From assembly GCA_903862655.1 (NCBI GenBank), contig CAIOZA010000055.1:108334-172333 (forward strand): 64,000 nt of DNA, written 5' to 3'. The position numbers and the translations under genes were made by a program. The DNA is from an uncultured Ignavibacteria bacterium (GTDB taxonomy: Bacteria > Bacteroidota > Ignavibacteria > Kapaibacteriales > UBA2268). The notes under the pieces are model-generated. The model was not told the DNA's origin and made no database searches. It saw nothing but the letters and a program-made list of their open reading frames with translations. Of the stretch, positions 18,807 through 27,920 are shown one piece after another; position 1 is the first letter of the stretch, and the number at the start of each line of letters is the position of its first letter.

Positions 18807-19473
18807 TTGTAATCAACCCATTTTCAAGATTAATCATTCTTTTAGCAAAGGGAAAAGCAAGTTCATCGTGGGTTGAAAGTATGATACAAATTTTTCGTTC
18901 TTCATTCAATTTTTGAAAAATTCTATAGATTTCATTTCTTGAATCAGGTTCAAGGTTTGCAGTCGGTTCATCTGCCAGAATAATTTCTGGTTGATTAACT
19001 ATTGCTCTTGCTATTGCAATTTTTTGTTGCTGTCCACTACTCAATTGATATGGTTTCTTTGAGGTGATATCGTTTAACTCTAACTCATCAATTACTGATT
19101 GCACTCTCTCTTCTCTGTTCTCAGAATTAACACCGGCGAGAATTAATGGATATTCAATATTCTCGAAAGAATTTAAAGCCGGAATAAGATTAAATACCTG
19201 AAATACAAATCCAAATTTCTGATGTCTCAGATAAGATAAAGCAAGTTTATTTTTTATAGAAATACGGTCACCAAAAATTGATACAAGTCCTGATGTAGGC
19301 TTGTCAAGTGTACCGATAATATTCAAGAGAGATGTTTTTCCAGATCCACTTTTGCCGGAAACCACAACAAATTCCTGCTTTGAAATTGACAAATTGATAT
19401 CAGTCAGTGCAGTATATGGGGCACCATTATTAGAGTAGATTCTGTTGACATTTTCTAATTTTATTATTTCCAT
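18790..19473 (-). CDS. ABC transporter ATP-binding protein (LolD/MacB-type)
   Basis: ATPase subunit of the LolD/MacB/FtsE-type ABC group, which drives lipoprotein release or mechanotransmission rather than classical import. Walker A is GKSGSGKT (40-47), the Q-loop is in VFQVFNLIPAL, the signature is LSSGQQQKIAIARA (144-157), Walker B is ILADEPT (165-171) and the H-loop is STHDE (about 200). Its length of 227 residues is normal. No permease is adjacent; the next gene in the same direction is an outer-membrane barrel protein that overlaps by 17 bases. The partner permease must be encoded elsewhere or the system is unusual. Confidence 0.9.
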   Translation of the reverse strand: MEIIKLENVNRIYSNNGAPYTALTDINLSISKQEFVVVSGKSGSGKTSLLNIIGTLDKPTSGLVSIFGDRISIKNKLALSYLRHQKFGFVFQVFNLIPALNSFENIEYPLILAGVNSENREERVQSVIDELELNDITSKKPYQLSSGQQQKIAIARAIVNQPEIILADEPTANLEPDSRNEIYRIFQKLNEERKICIILSTHDELAFPFAKRMINLENGLITIDKVN

Positions 19474-19594
19474 AAAATTTTTGATACAAATTTCAAAATT
19501 AAATCCTTATAAGTTCGATAATATACATAATATTTGTCATTTGTAGAAATTGATAATTTTATTATTATAGGATGTGTATTAAATACAGGCAAAA

Positions 19595-20338
19595 ATGGCT
19601 TTAAAGGTAATAACAATAGACTTTTGGAATACAATTTTTGATTCGAGCAATGGTTCTGCTCGCAATGAATATAGAATCTCAGAATTCCGTAATCAGATGA
19701 TTGTAATAAAAGCATCTATTTCTGAAGAAGATTATCAGAATGCAATGAAATCATCCTGGGAATACTTTAATTCAATTTGGAAATCTGAATACCGTACTCC
19801 TTCTACTGACGAAACAGTAAGATACTTCTGGAGAACACTGAATCTGGAACCTAGTGAAGATTCAATGAGTGCTTTAGTCGAATCCTTTGGTGATTCTGTT
19901 CTTTATCATCCTCCAAAACTTTTACCCGGTATAGAGGATGCTCTTGATGAGTTGTCTAATGATTATTCATTAGCCATTATCTCCGATACAGGGTTTTCTC
20001 CAGGTAGAACCTTGAAAAGACTCCTACAGGAAAATGGTATTCTTCGGTATTTTTCGGAATTCAGTTTCAGCGATGAAACAGGAGTTTCTAAGCCACATCC
20101 CAAAGCATATCAAAAAATACTTCAAGCCCTTGAATGCTCTCCTGATGAAGCTCTTCATGTTGGAGATATTGAAGAAACGGACATAGTAGGAGCCAAAAAT
20201 ATTGGGATGAAGGCAATTCGGTTTACTGGTGATCCAACAGCAATGCTTAACGGTAATAACCCTAAAAAGTCTCTTGCTGATTTTGAGGCTAAAACTTGGG
20301 AGGAGATTCTTTCCCAGATTAAATCAATTAATTATTAG
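19595..20338 (+). CDS. HAD-superfamily hydrolase
   Basis: Haloacid-dehalogenase superfamily enzyme, 247 residues, soluble. Motif I is IDFWNTI with nucleophile Asp9; the second Asp usual in HAD phosphatases is replaced by Trp11, a variant shared with dehalogenase-like members, so phosphatase activity is uncertain. Motif II is ISDTGFSPG, motif III the Lys in GVSKPHPKAYQ, and motif IV is HVGDIEETDIVGAK. A helical cap sits between motifs I and II (about 20-110). nadD follows after ten bases with its Shine-Dalgarno (tagga) overlapping this stop, so the two are probably cotranscribed. The substrate is unknown. Confidence 0.87.
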   Translation: MALKVITIDFWNTIFDSSNGSARNEYRISEFRNQMIVIKASISEEDYQNAMKSSWEYFNSIWKSEYRTPSTDETVRYFWRTLNLEPSEDSMSALVESFGDSVLYHPPKLLPGIEDALDELSNDYSLAIISDTGFSPGRTLKRLLQENGILRYFSEFSFSDETGVSKPHPKAYQKILQALECSPDEALHVGDIEETDIVGAKNIGMKAIRFTGDPTAMLNGNNPKKSLADFEAKTWEEILSQIKSINY

Positions 20339-20348
20339 GAATTTTAAA

Positions 20349-20948
20349 ATGAGAATTGGAATTTTTGGTGGTAGTTTTGATCCTGTCCATAATGGACACA
20401 TAATAGTTGCTAAGCGCTTTATTGATAAATTCGGGTTAGAAAAGTGTATTGTTCATCCTGCAAATATTTCTCCTTTCAAAACTAGTGCAATATCAAAGAT
20501 AAGCAACGAACATAGGATGAATCTTATTAGTTTGGCATTCGAAGATACCCCTGAAGTTGTGGTTGATAACTATGAATTGAATAAAGGTGGTGTCTCTTTT
20601 ACTATCGAATTTGTTGAATATTTGAATGATCTTTATCCCAATGCAAAATTTTATTTACTAATTGGGACGGATCAGGCTGTACATTTTCAGGATTGGAAAG
20701 ACTATCAACGAATAATTGAATTTGTTACCTTGGTTATTGAGAACAGAAATCAAGAAATGGATGAAGTTGAATTAGCTGAACTATTGGAGACCTATCCTCA
20801 ATTTAAAAAGCCGAAACTATTGGAAGTTCCGGCTATCGATATTTCATCGAGTTTGATCAGAGATAAACTAACTGATCGTAAAAGTATAGAAGGATTAGTG
20901 CCTGATAAGGTTAATGCCTATATCATTGAGAATAATCTTTATCTTTAG
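20349..20948 (+). CDS. nadD: Nicotinate-nucleotide adenylyltransferase
   Basis: Enzyme of NAD synthesis that adenylates nicotinate mononucleotide to deamido-NAD. The start at 20349 gives 199 residues; an open frame reaching back to 20229 lies inside the HAD gene and is not used, since the ATG at 20349 has agga about nine bases upstream. The N-terminus GIFGGSFDPVHNGHI contains the HxGH nucleotidyltransferase motif (His14, His17). LLIGTDQAVHFQDWKDY is typical of NadD, and the C-terminal IDISSSLIRDKL is the second signature (ISS-x-x-IR). It converges on the LiaF-like gene with a four-base overlap. Confidence 0.93.
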   Translation: MRIGIFGGSFDPVHNGHIIVAKRFIDKFGLEKCIVHPANISPFKTSAISKISNEHRMNLISLAFEDTPEVVVDNYELNKGGVSFTIEFVEYLNDLYPNAKFYLLIGTDQAVHFQDWKDYQRIIEFVTLVIENRNQEMDEVELAELLETYPQFKKPKLLEVPAIDISSSLIRDKLTDRKSIEGLVPDKVNAYIIENNLYL

Positions 20949-21880
20949 ATCTTCTTGGCTTTTTGAATTTTGAAACTAGATACGCCACCGGACAAGTTTA
21001 TATTTATTTTTTTGGTCGCAGCTGAATAATTATCTGTTTCATGATATTCCCTTTTCTCAGTGAACCCTTCGAAACTCTCACTAGACAGGCCGCTATTGGA
21101 AGTTACCCTGCATCCTGATGTTTCGGGAATGATTATCTTTATATCTGATGCACCACACTCAATAGTTATTTCCTGATCATTGGCTATGTCTCCTAATTGA
21201 AGCTCCAGATCGCAAGCACCACAATCAATTGAAACCTTTGGGATGTTATACTTTGTAAGGTTCATCCTGGCTTCAGCTGCACCAATGTTAGCTTCCAGAT
21301 TCCATGGTAATTGATTATTCAAACTCAGATGGAGTGTATTATTAAACTTTAAGCTATGAATAGCTTTGTTCTCATTAGGTGATGATAAAGAAACATCTGC
21401 TTGTTTTGCGGAATCGCTTGATATGTTCATATTTAATTGTACCATTGTTCCGCTACCTGAAAACAGATAACTGGTAGTATCTCCAATAGTAAGATTACCG
21501 GCACCAAAATCTAAAGTTATATTTCCTGATTTGATTGCTGAATCAAACGGTTCTTTAAAATCATTCAACAGCTTGTGGGTTGTTTCAATATTACAATTTT
21601 CATTTTGATGCCAATGGAAAATATGATGCTTCGAATAACTCCATCCACCAGTAATGATAGCGATAATAAGCAGGGCAAGGAAAATTGCCGATAATGCAGA
21701 TAAGATCTTTCTGAAAATATCAGGTAACTTCAAAAGAGAGAGTCCCCAGAAGATAAAAAACATTGGCCATAGCCTTAGAAATAGACCGAAATCACAATTT
21801 AGCCAACCGAAACTATTAATTAACAATAACCCACCCATTGTTATCAGGAAAACGCCCCAGTAAACCTGCTTCTTTGTCAT
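20945..21880 (-). CDS. LiaF/LiaI-like envelope-stress membrane protein with toastrack-type C-terminal domain
   Basis: A 311-residue protein with two or three N-terminal membrane segments (about 5-25, 29-47 and 56-75; QVYWGVFLITMGGLLLINS matches the LiaI/DUF5668 region). An extended beta-rich C-terminal domain follows (about 110-305), with repeated short strands such as NLTIGD, DVSLSSP and LELQLGD. This is the DUF4097/LiaF-like beta-helix ('toastrack') pattern. LiaF-type proteins modulate cell-envelope stress signalling in Firmicutes. The gene overlaps the 3' end of the PspC-domain gene upstream by four bases (ATGA), so the two form a coupled pair. I see no adjacent kinase or sigma factor. Role beyond envelope homeostasis is inference. 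Confidence 0.78.
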   Translation of the reverse strand: MTKKQVYWGVFLITMGGLLLINSFGWLNCDFGLFLRLWPMFFIFWGLSLLKLPDIFRKILSALSAIFLALLIIAIITGGWSYSKHHIFHWHQNENCNIETTHKLLNDFKEPFDSAIKSGNITLDFGAGNLTIGDTTSYLFSGSGTMVQLNMNISSDSAKQADVSLSSPNENKAIHSLKFNNTLHLSLNNQLPWNLEANIGAAEARMNLTKYNIPKVSIDCGACDLELQLGDIANDQEITIECGASDIKIIIPETSGCRVTSNSGLSSESFEGFTEKREYHETDNYSAATKKININLSGGVSSFKIQKAKKI

Positions 21881-22314
21881 AATACCTCCCTTTGGCTTTT
21901 TTTATTGCTTCTTAACAAGATAAAAATTCCTATCAAAATCAGTATTGAGGGTATAACATGCTTCATCGAGATATCTATAAAATTATCAATAAGCATGATT
22001 AATCCGATAAAAATTAGAATTCCGGCAGCTAAATAATTCCTGGTGGTATTGTTCTTATATGCAATATTAGGAGGAATATTCTCATCAAAAGAGCTAACTA
22101 CTGGTTCTTGTGCCTTGATTTCATTTAGTTCATAATCATAAGGTACTATGATCCAAAGCACTATATAAGCAAGAATGCCAACACCGCCGCTGAGAGTGAG
22201 AATAACAAATCCTGCTCTTGTTATAACCGGGTCAATATCGAAATATTCTGCAATACCTGCAGCAACTCCGCTTATCATCTTGTCCCTTGAAGATCTGTAA
22301 AGTCTTTTGTTCAT
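21877..22314 (-). CDS. PspC-domain membrane protein
   Basis: Small inner-membrane protein of the phage-shock PspC family. Residues 1-60 contain the PspC domain (RLYRSSRDKMISGVAAGIAEYF, then DIDPVITRAGFVILTL), followed by a Pro/Asp-rich cytosolic stretch and two further membrane segments (about 92-108 and 117-134). PspC proteins sense membrane stress and, in many phyla, partner with LiaF-like toastrack proteins, as here, where the next gene overlaps by four bases. Total length 145. The upstream 370 bases are AT-rich and presumably hold divergent promoters for this gene and the unknown membrane protein at 22688. Confidence 0.9.
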   Translation of the reverse strand: MNKRLYRSSRDKMISGVAAGIAEYFDIDPVITRAGFVILTLSGGVGILAYIVLWIIVPYDYELNEIKAQEPVVSSFDENIPPNIAYKNNTTRNYLAAGILIFIGLIMLIDNFIDISMKHVIPSILILIGIFILLRSNKKSQREVL

Positions 22315-22687
22315 ATTGTCAGTCCTTTTGTTAATAAATAAATTATGTTATTATAATATACTTTACGAATTAAATTTGATTTTGTTACAAAAAAGATATA
22401 TTCCATAATTTTCTATATAATTCAGATGAAAAATAATGTAGCATTTAATACTACAAACTTTCTTTCTGTACTACTACATAAAAATCACATATTACGTTAT
22501 TTATTTTAACAACTTACTAATATAATTTGTATCGTATGAAATAGTGAATATTTAATAATCTAAAAAGGATAAAAATTATGAAAAAGGGAAGAATTATTTT
22601 TTAATAATTAAACTAATTTGTTAATTTGAAGACTAACTGATTTTGCAAAAAGAATTTTATATAAATAAATGAGGAGTAGCGTTAATA
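22315..22687. other. Intergenic region between divergent genes
   Basis: A 373-base AT-rich gap between the PspC gene and the membrane-protein gene at 22688. It should hold promoters for both directions, but I cannot fix them with confidence. It contains one eight-codon open frame (22578-22604) with an AAAGGA sequence eight bases upstream, which could be a leader or chance. gaggag at about 22671-22676 is the likely ribosome-binding site for the gene at 22688. No RNA structure or repeat stands out. Confidence 0.6.
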
Positions 22688-24064
22688 ATGGCTAAATCAA
22701 CATTCCCACAGCATAAGTCCGTCAAACGAGAGAAACTGAGTATTCAGCACGTTTTGTTTGCAACAGTTTTAATGGTTGTTCTGTTTTTATTCTTTCAATT
22801 ACAGTTTATTCCATATGTAGTTTCCAGCTTTGTGGTACCTCTTTTTAAACCAAATCCTGAAAAAATGGAAAAAGTTGGTTTTATTCAGTTCGATGGTCTT
22901 GTCTGGGCTTCCACAACAAAAGATAAAGCCGAGAACATTATGAAGCAGGGAAGAATCGAAGTTAGAAAAGAATTGATTGATAAAGAATATATTTTTGATT
23001 TTTCTTTTCAAAAAAGAAATGAAAAACAAAACGGCTATACCAAAAGCTCTTCCGAATGGTATGTTAAATCAGATGTTTTGGGTGAAAATCCAATTTACCT
23101 CGAACCTTGGATTGGATTCTGGATTCTAGCCCTTGTACTGGCAGTTGTCGTTACGATATTTTTCACTATGTTCCTGCCCGTCAGTCTTGGATTTATGGCT
23201 GTTCTGTTTGATAGACAGATTAATGAAACTCAAACCAAGATCAGATTACAGACTGGATTTCCTGATGAGGTAGTTGATATTCTCACAATGCCTGATATTA
23301 AGTTGGCTGAAAAAGACAGAATGGATGTCGAAAGAGTGTTTCGCAATGTATGGGATAGAACCATTACCGGAGAACTAGCCGATCCAAAACAAGGTCTGAG
23401 ATTCGAAGATGTATTCGATGATAATATCGATGTTGCCATATTCAGAAAAGAATCATTATTCAACCGAATCAAAGAATATTACTCAGATTTCCTTATTAAG
23501 GAGATTGAAGATACTATGGACGGTCTTCTTTGGAGACATAATCACATGCTTGTTATGAAAGGTCTGAGACTTTATATGGCTCATCACTTCACAGAAAAGT
23601 ATTCTAACAACGTTACAGGTCTCGCCTATGGTGGTGCTGCTATCCTTATCGTTGCTGTTGGTATTCGTGGTTTGAAATTTATTCCGGCACAAAGACCATC
23701 ATTCATTATGTTATCTATTTTCCTTGAATTTTCTATGCTTTCTCTTTTAGCTGTTACCTTGATTTATACAGAAGAAGAAGAACGTATGGATAAGATGCTT
23801 AAGAAAATGGAAGATGCAAACCGGTCACAGCTGGAAGAACTTCAAAAACAGTCATTTGATATGCACCAGCTTTCCAATGTATTAGTTGGACAGTCTGCTG
23901 ACATCATTAAAAACAGAGTTGAAAGAGCTATTTCAGAATATATGACTAGTGATGATAATATCAAGAAAGTTGTTGCTGAAGAAATTTCTGAAAAGATTAT
24001 GATAGGTCTTCGCGATTCTTTCTCACAGTCACATTCTGGTAAAGAACATTTTAGAAGAGGTTAA
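22688..24064 (+). CDS. Unrecognised polytopic membrane protein
   Basis: A 458-residue protein I do not recognise. It starts after a good ribosome-binding site (gaggag). Visible parts are: membrane segment 1 (about 20-50); a periplasmic or external region (about 50-140) with VGFIQFDGLVWAS; membrane segment 2 (about 142-175, WIGFWILALVLAVVVTIFF); a large charged cytosolic helical region (about 176-310) with FPDEVVDILTMPD; two more membrane segments (about 311-330 and 340-362); and a C-terminal coiled coil (about 363-440, EEEERMDKMLKKMEDANRSQLEEL). The topology resembles signalling or scaffold proteins, but no catalytic motif is seen. It stands alone and is followed by a strong terminator. Confidence 0.85.
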   Translation: MAKSTFPQHKSVKREKLSIQHVLFATVLMVVLFLFFQLQFIPYVVSSFVVPLFKPNPEKMEKVGFIQFDGLVWASTTKDKAENIMKQGRIEVRKELIDKEYIFDFSFQKRNEKQNGYTKSSSEWYVKSDVLGENPIYLEPWIGFWILALVLAVVVTIFFTMFLPVSLGFMAVLFDRQINETQTKIRLQTGFPDEVVDILTMPDIKLAEKDRMDVERVFRNVWDRTITGELADPKQGLRFEDVFDDNIDVAIFRKESLFNRIKEYYSDFLIKEIEDTMDGLLWRHNHMLVMKGLRLYMAHHFTEKYSNNVTGLAYGGAAILIVAVGIRGLKFIPAQRPSFIMLSIFLEFSMLSLLAVTLIYTEEEERMDKMLKKMEDANRSQLEELQKQSFDMHQLSNVLVGQSADIIKNRVERAISEYMTSDDNIKKVVAEEISEKIMIGLRDSFSQSHSGKEHFRRG

Positions 24065-24085
24065 ACTTCTTCCTGCACTTTTGTC

Positions 24086-24117
24086 AAAAGAGCCGCTTTT
24101 TAGCGGCTCTTTTTTTG
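24086..24117 (+). terminator. Intrinsic terminator
   Basis: A 12-bp perfect stem (24086-24097 with 24102-24113), GC-rich core gagccgc, four-base T loop, and a run of seven or more T on the plus strand. Strong rho-independent terminator for the membrane-protein gene. Confidence 0.92.
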
Positions 24118-24174
24118 TTTGTAAATCAGATAATTAGTCTTAAATTGTTTTTTTATTTATTTGGAATTATTATT

Positions 24175-24597
24175 ATGGATAACCACGTAGTTCAGATTTT
24201 TGTTGAGTATCTTGGAGATTTGCATTGTGAAATTACACATGGTCCTTCAGGCCAGAAATTTTTTACTGATGCCCCATTAGATAATCATGGCAAAGCCGAA
24301 TATATTTCACCTACAGATTTGCTGGGTACTGCTTCTGCGTCCTGCATTGCGACTATAATGGGCATAATAGCGAACAACAATAATATTGATATCAAAGGAT
24401 TGAAAATCACTGTCAATAAGGAAATTTCGAATGTTCCTTTCAGGAGAATTGCAAAGCTTACAATGGACATTGTATTTCCCCATCAGTTAAATGACAAAGA
24501 ACTTCAGTTAATGAAAAATGTAGTGAAGACATGCCCAGTTACCAGGAGTCTAAGCACAGAATTAGAGATGATTACAAATTACTCATTCGCGGAGTAA
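24175..24597 (+). CDS. OsmC-family protein
   Basis: Small thiol-based peroxidase-like protein of the OsmC/Ohr superfamily (YhfA-like branch), which reduces organic hydroperoxides in the cytosol. The start at 24175 (MDNHVVQIF) avoids a stretch encoded across the preceding terminator. The two redox Cys are present: one in SASCIATIMG and one in KTCPVTRSL. PTDLLGTASASC is the typical helix. At 140 residues it matches the family. It converges with the amidase gene, whose stop lies nine bases away. Hydroperoxide preference and reductant cannot be inferred. Confidence 0.88.
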   Translation: MDNHVVQIFVEYLGDLHCEITHGPSGQKFFTDAPLDNHGKAEYISPTDLLGTASASCIATIMGIIANNNNIDIKGLKITVNKEISNVPFRRIAKLTMDIVFPHQLNDKELQLMKNVVKTCPVTRSLSTELEMITNYSFAE

Positions 24598-24605
24598 TCA
24601 ATATC

Positions 24606-25949
24606 TTACTTTATAAATAATTGTTTGACAACGCCATCGCTTAGCCAATTGGCTATTGCTTGTCTGTTGTTCTTATCGAGGAATCGAATTTGATCTTTCT
24701 TGTTCTGAATATTTCCAAGTTCGATATAAACAGTAGGCATGTTCAGGTTTCTCAGCATGAACAGATTCCTGGTAGTAACAGTTCCCTTATATCCACGGCC
24801 AGGCTGATTTTTATCATATTTGTCTTTGATGGTTTCGTATAAGGAATTTGCCATTTTCCTGCTTTGCTCAACATCCTCCTGGTAGTAAAAAAAGATATCA
24901 ATCCTTTTTTCATTCGGTCTGGAATCCAGATGAATGATGATTGTATGTTGACTTTTTGCCTTTTTAAGATTTGCTTTGTAATAACTGTTAATTATATCAG
25001 CTCGTTGTTTGAGTCTTATAGTCTGGACTGGGGATATCGAGTCCCCGTTTATCATATATTCATCATAACTTGGCTCCAAATACTTTTCATCCCGAATTCC
25101 ATCTGAAGTATCCCGAACTATAACATACACTGTCGCTGAATGCTCCATCAAAGCCCTTGCAAATCGGAGAATGAAATCATAAGCATATTCATCTTCGCAA
25201 AGCAGGTGTCCACCTGATTTACCGGTTGCTCCCGGGTCTGGTCCACCATGGCCTGACTTTAGATAGAATACATGACCTTTTAATTTTCTGTCTTTGATTT
25301 TAACTTTTTGATAAGTTTTTCCAAAAAGTGGCTCTATCACAAAGGATTTTTTAGAAGAAACTTCTTCATCTTTTGATTCACCTTTGCTTGTACTTGCCTC
25401 TTTAACTGATTCTTTCGCTTTTTCAGCTTTAGACGGCTTTATTTTTGATTTTTGAGGTGAATCCGTAGGAATTACAGACTCTGATCTGTTCTCTTCGTTA
25501 TCGGCCTGTTTTACTAAATGAAGCGGCACCCATAAATCCTTGTCCTGATTATAGCTTCGTTTAATTCCTTTAGTTTGGATTTTCTGATTATAAGCCTTTA
25601 TTGCCAAAATTGTGGATTCATCATAAATTTTCGTTGATCTGGAAATGCTGTTAGTAAATTTAAAAATTTGAACTGGAAGTTTATATTTCGCTTTTATTAT
25701 TAATCCACCATGCTTATCAAACTTCCCTTCATTTAATTTATTGAAAAGCTCAATATTGAAATCTGATGCAGGTAAAGAAAACCTGTTCAAGAGAACGGAA
25801 ATACCTTCTCCGGCTTTGGATTGCACAATTGGGTACTTTTCCTGAGCAGATAAATAACATGAAGCAATCATGATGATTGAAACTATTAAAAATCCTCGAA
25901 ATTTCTTTTCAAATATTTTAATATTAATTAAGCCCAAATTATACAACAT
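24606..25949 (-). CDS. N-acetylmuramoyl-L-alanine amidase (Amidase_3)
   Basis: Zinc amidase that cleaves the amide bond between MurNAc and the peptide stem, needed for septum splitting and wall turnover. The 447-residue protein has an N-terminal export segment (about 18-36). A possible LysM-like region follows (about 45-95, PIVQSKAGEGISVLLNRF). Then comes a highly charged Lys/Ser/Glu linker (about 150-205), and the catalytic domain (about 225-445). The zinc ligands and catalytic Glu are visible: His234 in KSGHGGPDPG, Glu252/254 in LLCEDEYAYD, His340 in IIIHLDSR and Glu411 in VYIELGNIQN. SGHGG stands where many relatives have DPGHGG. The first ATG in frame is used; a later start is possible. 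It is a single-gene unit. Confidence 0.88.
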   Translation of the reverse strand: MLYNLGLINIKIFEKKFRGFLIVSIIMIASCYLSAQEKYPIVQSKAGEGISVLLNRFSLPASDFNIELFNKLNEGKFDKHGGLIIKAKYKLPVQIFKFTNSISRSTKIYDESTILAIKAYNQKIQTKGIKRSYNQDKDLWVPLHLVKQADNEENRSESVIPTDSPQKSKIKPSKAEKAKESVKEASTSKGESKDEEVSSKKSFVIEPLFGKTYQKVKIKDRKLKGHVFYLKSGHGGPDPGATGKSGGHLLCEDEYAYDFILRFARALMEHSATVYVIVRDTSDGIRDEKYLEPSYDEYMINGDSISPVQTIRLKQRADIINSYYKANLKKAKSQHTIIIHLDSRPNEKRIDIFFYYQEDVEQSRKMANSLYETIKDKYDKNQPGRGYKGTVTTRNLFMLRNLNMPTVYIELGNIQNKKDQIRFLDKNNRQAIANWLSDGVVKQLFIK

Positions 25950-26058
25950 AAATATTCTACAAAAATAGTTATGTTTTGCTTGTTAATAAAATTTATTCCC
26001 ATGTAATACGACAATTACTCATTCTAAAGGTTTTTTTTCTTATCAATTTGGACTTAAA

Positions 26059-27906
26059 TTGAATAGACAGGAATTTAAAAATAAAATTTCTAACTCGATA
26101 ATCCTATTTGATGGCGGAATGGGGACTGAGCTTTATAAAAAAGGTGTTTTCATTAATAAATGCTTTGATGAACTCAATCTTACAAATCCTACTCTTGTTA
26201 GAATGGTTCATGAAGATTATAAAAATGCCGGTGCTGATGTAATTGAAACTAATACTTATGGAGCTAATGGACCTAAGCTTAAACGTTTCATGCTTCAAGA
26301 CAAGCTTTATGATATTAATTTCGCAGGAGCCAAATTAGCCCGTGAGGTTGCAGGGACTGATATTCTTGTCGCTGGAGCTGTCGGTCCTTTAGGAATTCAG
26401 ATGGAGCCGCTTGGACCATTGTCAAGAGACGAAGTAAAGGATTTTTTTAAGGAGCAGATTCTTCCATTGATTGATGGTGGAGTTGATCTTATAATATTCG
26501 AAACATTTATATACCCTGATGAATTGAAGCAAGCAGTTCTTGCTGTTCGTGAAATAAGTGATCTCCCTTGTATTGCACAAATGACTATTGATGAGGATGC
26601 ATCATCATTGACGGGTGCTTCTGTTCCTGTTATGATTAAGGAACTTGAAAATATTGCCGCTGATGTTGTCGGTATTAATTGTACTGTTGGTCCCCAGATT
26701 ATGCTAAACTGGCTCGAACAGGCTCGTAAGCTGACTGAAATACCTATTTCAATCATGCCTAATGCAGGTAAGCCTAAAAATGTTGACGGAAGAAACCTAT
26801 ATCTTACATCACCTGAATACATGGCTGAGTATGCGAAGCAATTTATTTTGAATGGTGCTAATGTGTTAGGTGGTTGTTGCGGTACAGCACCAGAGCACAT
26901 AAAAAGTATGCGTAATGCAATTAATGCATTAATGCCCCAGTACAGAAAAAAAGAAATAAAAATTGATAAAATCGAAGTCGATGATTCTGTAGAAATTGTT
27001 CTGGTTGAAAAAAAATCAAGATTAGCCAAAAGGCTGACTGATGGCCATTTTGTGAAATTTGTCGAATTATTGCCACCTCATGGAGTATCGGCAATAAATG
27101 AGATAGAAAAAGCACGTGAAATGTTCTTTAACGGAATTGATGTTATAAATATCCCAGATGGCCCTCGTGCCAGTGCAAGAATGTCCGCATTGTCTCTGGC
27201 TATTCAAATACAGAGAGATGTAGGAATTGAAACACTGCTTCATTTTGTTTGCAGAGATAGGAATGTAATTGGTATGCAATCCGACCTACTTGGAGCTTAT
27301 GCTTTGGGTTTGAGAAATATTCTTTCTGTTACAGGTGATCCACCTAAGCTGGGCAATTATCCTGATGCAACAGCAGTATTTGATGTTGATGCTATTGGAT
27401 TGGTAAATATTCTTGATAGATTGAATCATGGTTTGGATATTGCTGGTAATCCGATTGGACGTCCAACAGGTTTCTTCGTCGGTGTAGGTGCTAATCCCGG
27501 AGCAATCAACATGGATGAAGAATTACGTCGTCTTGACTGGAAAGTTGAAGCAGGTGCCGAGTACATTATTACTCAGCCTGTTTTTGATATTGATATTTTC
27601 GAAAGTTTTATAAAAAGAATTGAGCATATTAAAAAACCAATAATTGCAGGACTTTGGCCCTTGACTTCACTTAGGAATGCTGAATTTATGAATAACGAAG
27701 TCCCCGGGTGCAACGTTCCTGATATTCTAATGAAAAGACTTATTAATGTTCAGGAATCCAAAGAGGCTAGTAGGGATGAGGGCATAAGAATAGCAAGAGA
27801 AACATTGGAAAATATGCTTGGAATGATTCATGGAGTACAGATTTCGGCACCATTCGGCAGAGTACAAAGTGTAATTGATGTGCTGGATGGTTTCACATTT
27901 AATTGA
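26059..27906 (+). CDS. Bifunctional homocysteine S-methyltransferase / methylenetetrahydrofolate reductase
   Basis: A fusion of a homocysteine methyltransferase domain (about residues 1-295) and an MTHFR domain (about 325-610), the YitJ-like architecture. The first domain has DGGMGTEL and the zinc ligands Cys in INCTVGP and the pair in [11 protein letters not shown]. The second has [35 protein letters not shown] and [10 protein letters not shown], which place FAD and folate. The product, 5-methyl-THF, feeds the MetH encoded next. The start is a TTG; no better ATG lies upstream. The metH TTG start option overlaps this stop, so they are one operon. I see no SAM or cobalamin riboswitch in the short upstream gap. 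Confidence 0.93.
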   Translation: MNRQEFKNKISNSIILFDGGMGTELYKKGVFINKCFDELNLTNPTLVRMVHEDYKNAGADVIETNTYGANGPKLKRFMLQDKLYDINFAGAKLAREVAGTDILVAGAVGPLGIQMEPLGPLSRDEVKDFFKEQILPLIDGGVDLIIFETFIYPDELKQAVLAVREISDLPCIAQMTIDEDASSLTGASVPVMIKELENIAADVVGINCTVGPQIMLNWLEQARKLTEIPISIMPNAGKPKNVDGRNLYLTSPEYMAEYAKQFILNGANVLGGCCGTAPEHIKSMRNAINALMPQYRKKEIKIDKIEVDDSVEIVLVEKKSRLAKRLTDGHFVKFVELLPPHGVSAINEIEKAREMFFNGIDVINIPDGPRASARMSALSLAIQIQRDVGIETLLHFVCRDRNVIGMQSDLLGAYALGLRNILSVTGDPPKLGNYPDATAVFDVDAIGLVNILDRLNHGLDIAGNPIGRPTGFFVGVGANPGAINMDEELRRLDWKVEAGAEYIITQPVFDIDIFESFIKRIEHIKKPIIAGLWPLTSLRNAEFMNNEVPGCNVPDILMKRLINVQESKEASRDEGIRIARETLENMLGMIHGVQISAPFGRVQSVIDVLDGFTFN

Positions 27907-27920
27907 GTATTAATCGGAGA

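Noticed and set aside
19464..19715. An 83-codon minus-strand frame upstream of the ABC ATPase
   Set aside because: Overlaps the start of the HAD gene; no recognisable domain or start signal.
25950..26058. Possible SAM or cobalamin riboswitch before the methionine operon
   Set aside because: The gap is about 110 bases, very AT-rich, and shows no B12-box-like or SAM-box-like sequence.
26397..27029. A 210-codon open frame on the minus strand inside the MTHFR fusion gene
   Set aside because: It lies wholly opposite a strongly supported gene, its translation is Ser/Ile-rich with no domain, and it has no ribosome-binding site.
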